Shown here: positions 7,870 to 8,257 of the stretch, piece by piece | Position numbering within the stretch: the first letter of the stretch is position 1 | Layout of the letters: each line of letters begins with the position of its first letter | Assembly: GCA_021545665.1 (NCBI GenBank) | Contig: JAJRTX010000096.1 | Coordinates: forward strand, 1 to 8,257 | Length of the DNA stretch: 8,257 bases | Direction of reading: 5' to 3' | DNA from: Zetaproteobacteria bacterium | GTDB taxonomy: Bacteria; Pseudomonadota; Zetaproteobacteria; Mariprofundales; Mariprofundaceae | Position numbers and translations under genes: made by a program | Notes under the pieces: generated by a model | What the model was told of the DNA's origin: nothing | Database searches by the model: none | Seen by the model: the letters and a program-made list of their open reading frames with translations, nothing else

Positions 7870-8257
7870 TCAGCCCCATCTTGCTTTGAAGCCCCTGACA
7901 TCAACATGCACAAATGGCCCGTGTGAAGGGGTTGCCTTGTATTTACCCAGGCCACCAATATAGGTTTTATACCACGGTTCAGCCTGTACATGTTCAACCA
8001 TGCTATAGAACTTCGCAGCATCGTGGTAATTGATTTTGCCATCCCGATTCAGGTCATCCATCTTGCCGTCTGCATGCTGTTCATCGATGAAGATGTCTGA
8101 TGCCAGCCCGAACAGGTGTGCACTGTAGACAACATTGCCAATTGATTTGTTGTAGTAGGGCGTGCGGTATCCGCTCATCACGGTAAAGGTGCTGGCCTTG
8201 AATTTCTCCTTGTTGGCCAGGGCAAGCAGCAGTTCCAGTTTTAGCAGCAGCTTTTCC
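7870..8257 (-). CDS. M15-type (D-Ala-D-Ala carboxypeptidase-like) metallopeptidase, N-terminus beyond the window
   Basis: The frame is open from the right edge (first full codon at 8256) and gives 128 visible residues ending at TGA 7870-7872; the true start is outside the window. A GTG at 8181 is internal, because the same frame continues upstream with sensible sequence (ELLLALANKEKFKASTFTV). Visible motifs are SGYRTP (28-33), SAHLFGLASD with H47 and D54, and HVDVRGF with H117 and D119. These match the zinc-binding H-x6-D and H-x-D pattern of the M15/VanY-like family, whose members cleave peptidoglycan stem peptides, usually in the periplasm; any signal peptide would lie in the missing part. 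Between the two metal motifs is a calcium-loop-like segment (68-79). The C-terminus looks natural. The family is likely; the exact substrate, and whether it is a peptidase or a non-catalytic relative, cannot be told here. Confidence 0.82.
   Translation of the reverse strand, partial: EKLLLKLELLLALANKEKFKASTFTVMSGYRTPYYNKSIGNVVYSAHLFGLASDIFIDEQHADGKMDDLNRDGKINYHDAAKFYSMVEHVQAEPWYKTYIGGLGKYKATPSHGPFVHVDVRGFKARWG
8020..8055 (-). other. EF-hand/dockerin-like calcium-binding loop within the M15 peptidase
   Basis: These twelve codons read DLNRDGKINYHD, fitting the EF-hand loop pattern: D at 1, N at 3, D at 5, G at 6, I at 8, N at 9 and D at 12. Position 12 is usually Glu in EF-hands but is commonly Asp in dockerin and extracellular bacterial calcium loops. 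A helical-looking segment (AAKFYSMVEHV) follows. It sits between the two zinc-ligand motifs. Calcium binding is inferred from the pattern only. Confidence 0.65.

Noticed and set aside
8179..8181. GTG at 8181 as the start of the M15 gene
   Set aside because: The same frame stays open to the window edge with plausible protein sequence, and the SGYRTP motif right after it normally lies well inside the domain.
1..8257. CRISPR array, tRNA/rRNA gene, intact insertion sequence
   Set aside because: There are no regularly spaced repeats, no recognisable tRNA or rRNA sequence and no transposase; the window is almost fully occupied by protein-coding frames.

Overview
The window reads as chromosomal DNA of a Gram-negative bacterium, most likely a member of the Pseudomonadota (Proteobacteria). 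The reasons are tight, overlapping genes, moderate GC, conventional Shine-Dalgarno sites, and a mix of UvrB, TrmB, a B12-binding radical SAM protein, a c-di-GMP EAL remnant and a periplasmic-type M15 peptidase. I cannot assign a genus from the sequence alone. I see no rRNA or tRNA gene, CRISPR array or intact transposase.

Layout. (1) The minus-strand gene at 1-1381 runs off the left edge and encodes a B12-binding radical SAM enzyme. It has a GTG start with a GGAGG site, and the CxxxCxxC cluster motif is visible. It is absent from simple start-to-stop ORF lists because its stop lies outside the window. (2) A divergent intergenic region (about 1382-1529) separates it from a plus-strand cluster. 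(3) That cluster is trmB (tRNA m7G46 methyltransferase), uvrB (excinuclease subunit B) and a 1090-residue SWIM-SNF2 ATPase. trmB and uvrB share one base (TGATG), and the SNF2 gene starts 8 bases before uvrB ends, so the three are probably co-transcribed and translationally coupled. (4) An 82-base gap between convergent genes holds an imperfect inverted repeat that begins on the base after the SNF2 stop. (5) On the minus strand at the right edge lies the C-terminal third of an EAL domain (a truncated, catalytically incomplete remnant). Before it in transcription order is an M15-type metallopeptidase, cut by the right edge, with an EF-hand/dockerin-like calcium loop between its two zinc-binding motifs.

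How the genes fit together. UvrB and the SWIM-SNF2 protein are both DNA-acting ATPases, and coupled expression makes a shared role in repair or clearing protein-bound DNA plausible, though the sequence does not prove it. TrmB is a tRNA modification enzyme whose place upstream of uvrB may be incidental. The right edge looks less conserved: a broken gene next to an intact C-terminus suggests past deletion or recombination there. I found no clearly new multi-gene system. The points most worth following are the uvrB-SNF2 coupling, the large unassigned middle of the SNF2 protein, the calcium-loop insertion in the peptidase, and the EAL fragment that lies in frame behind the peptidase stop.
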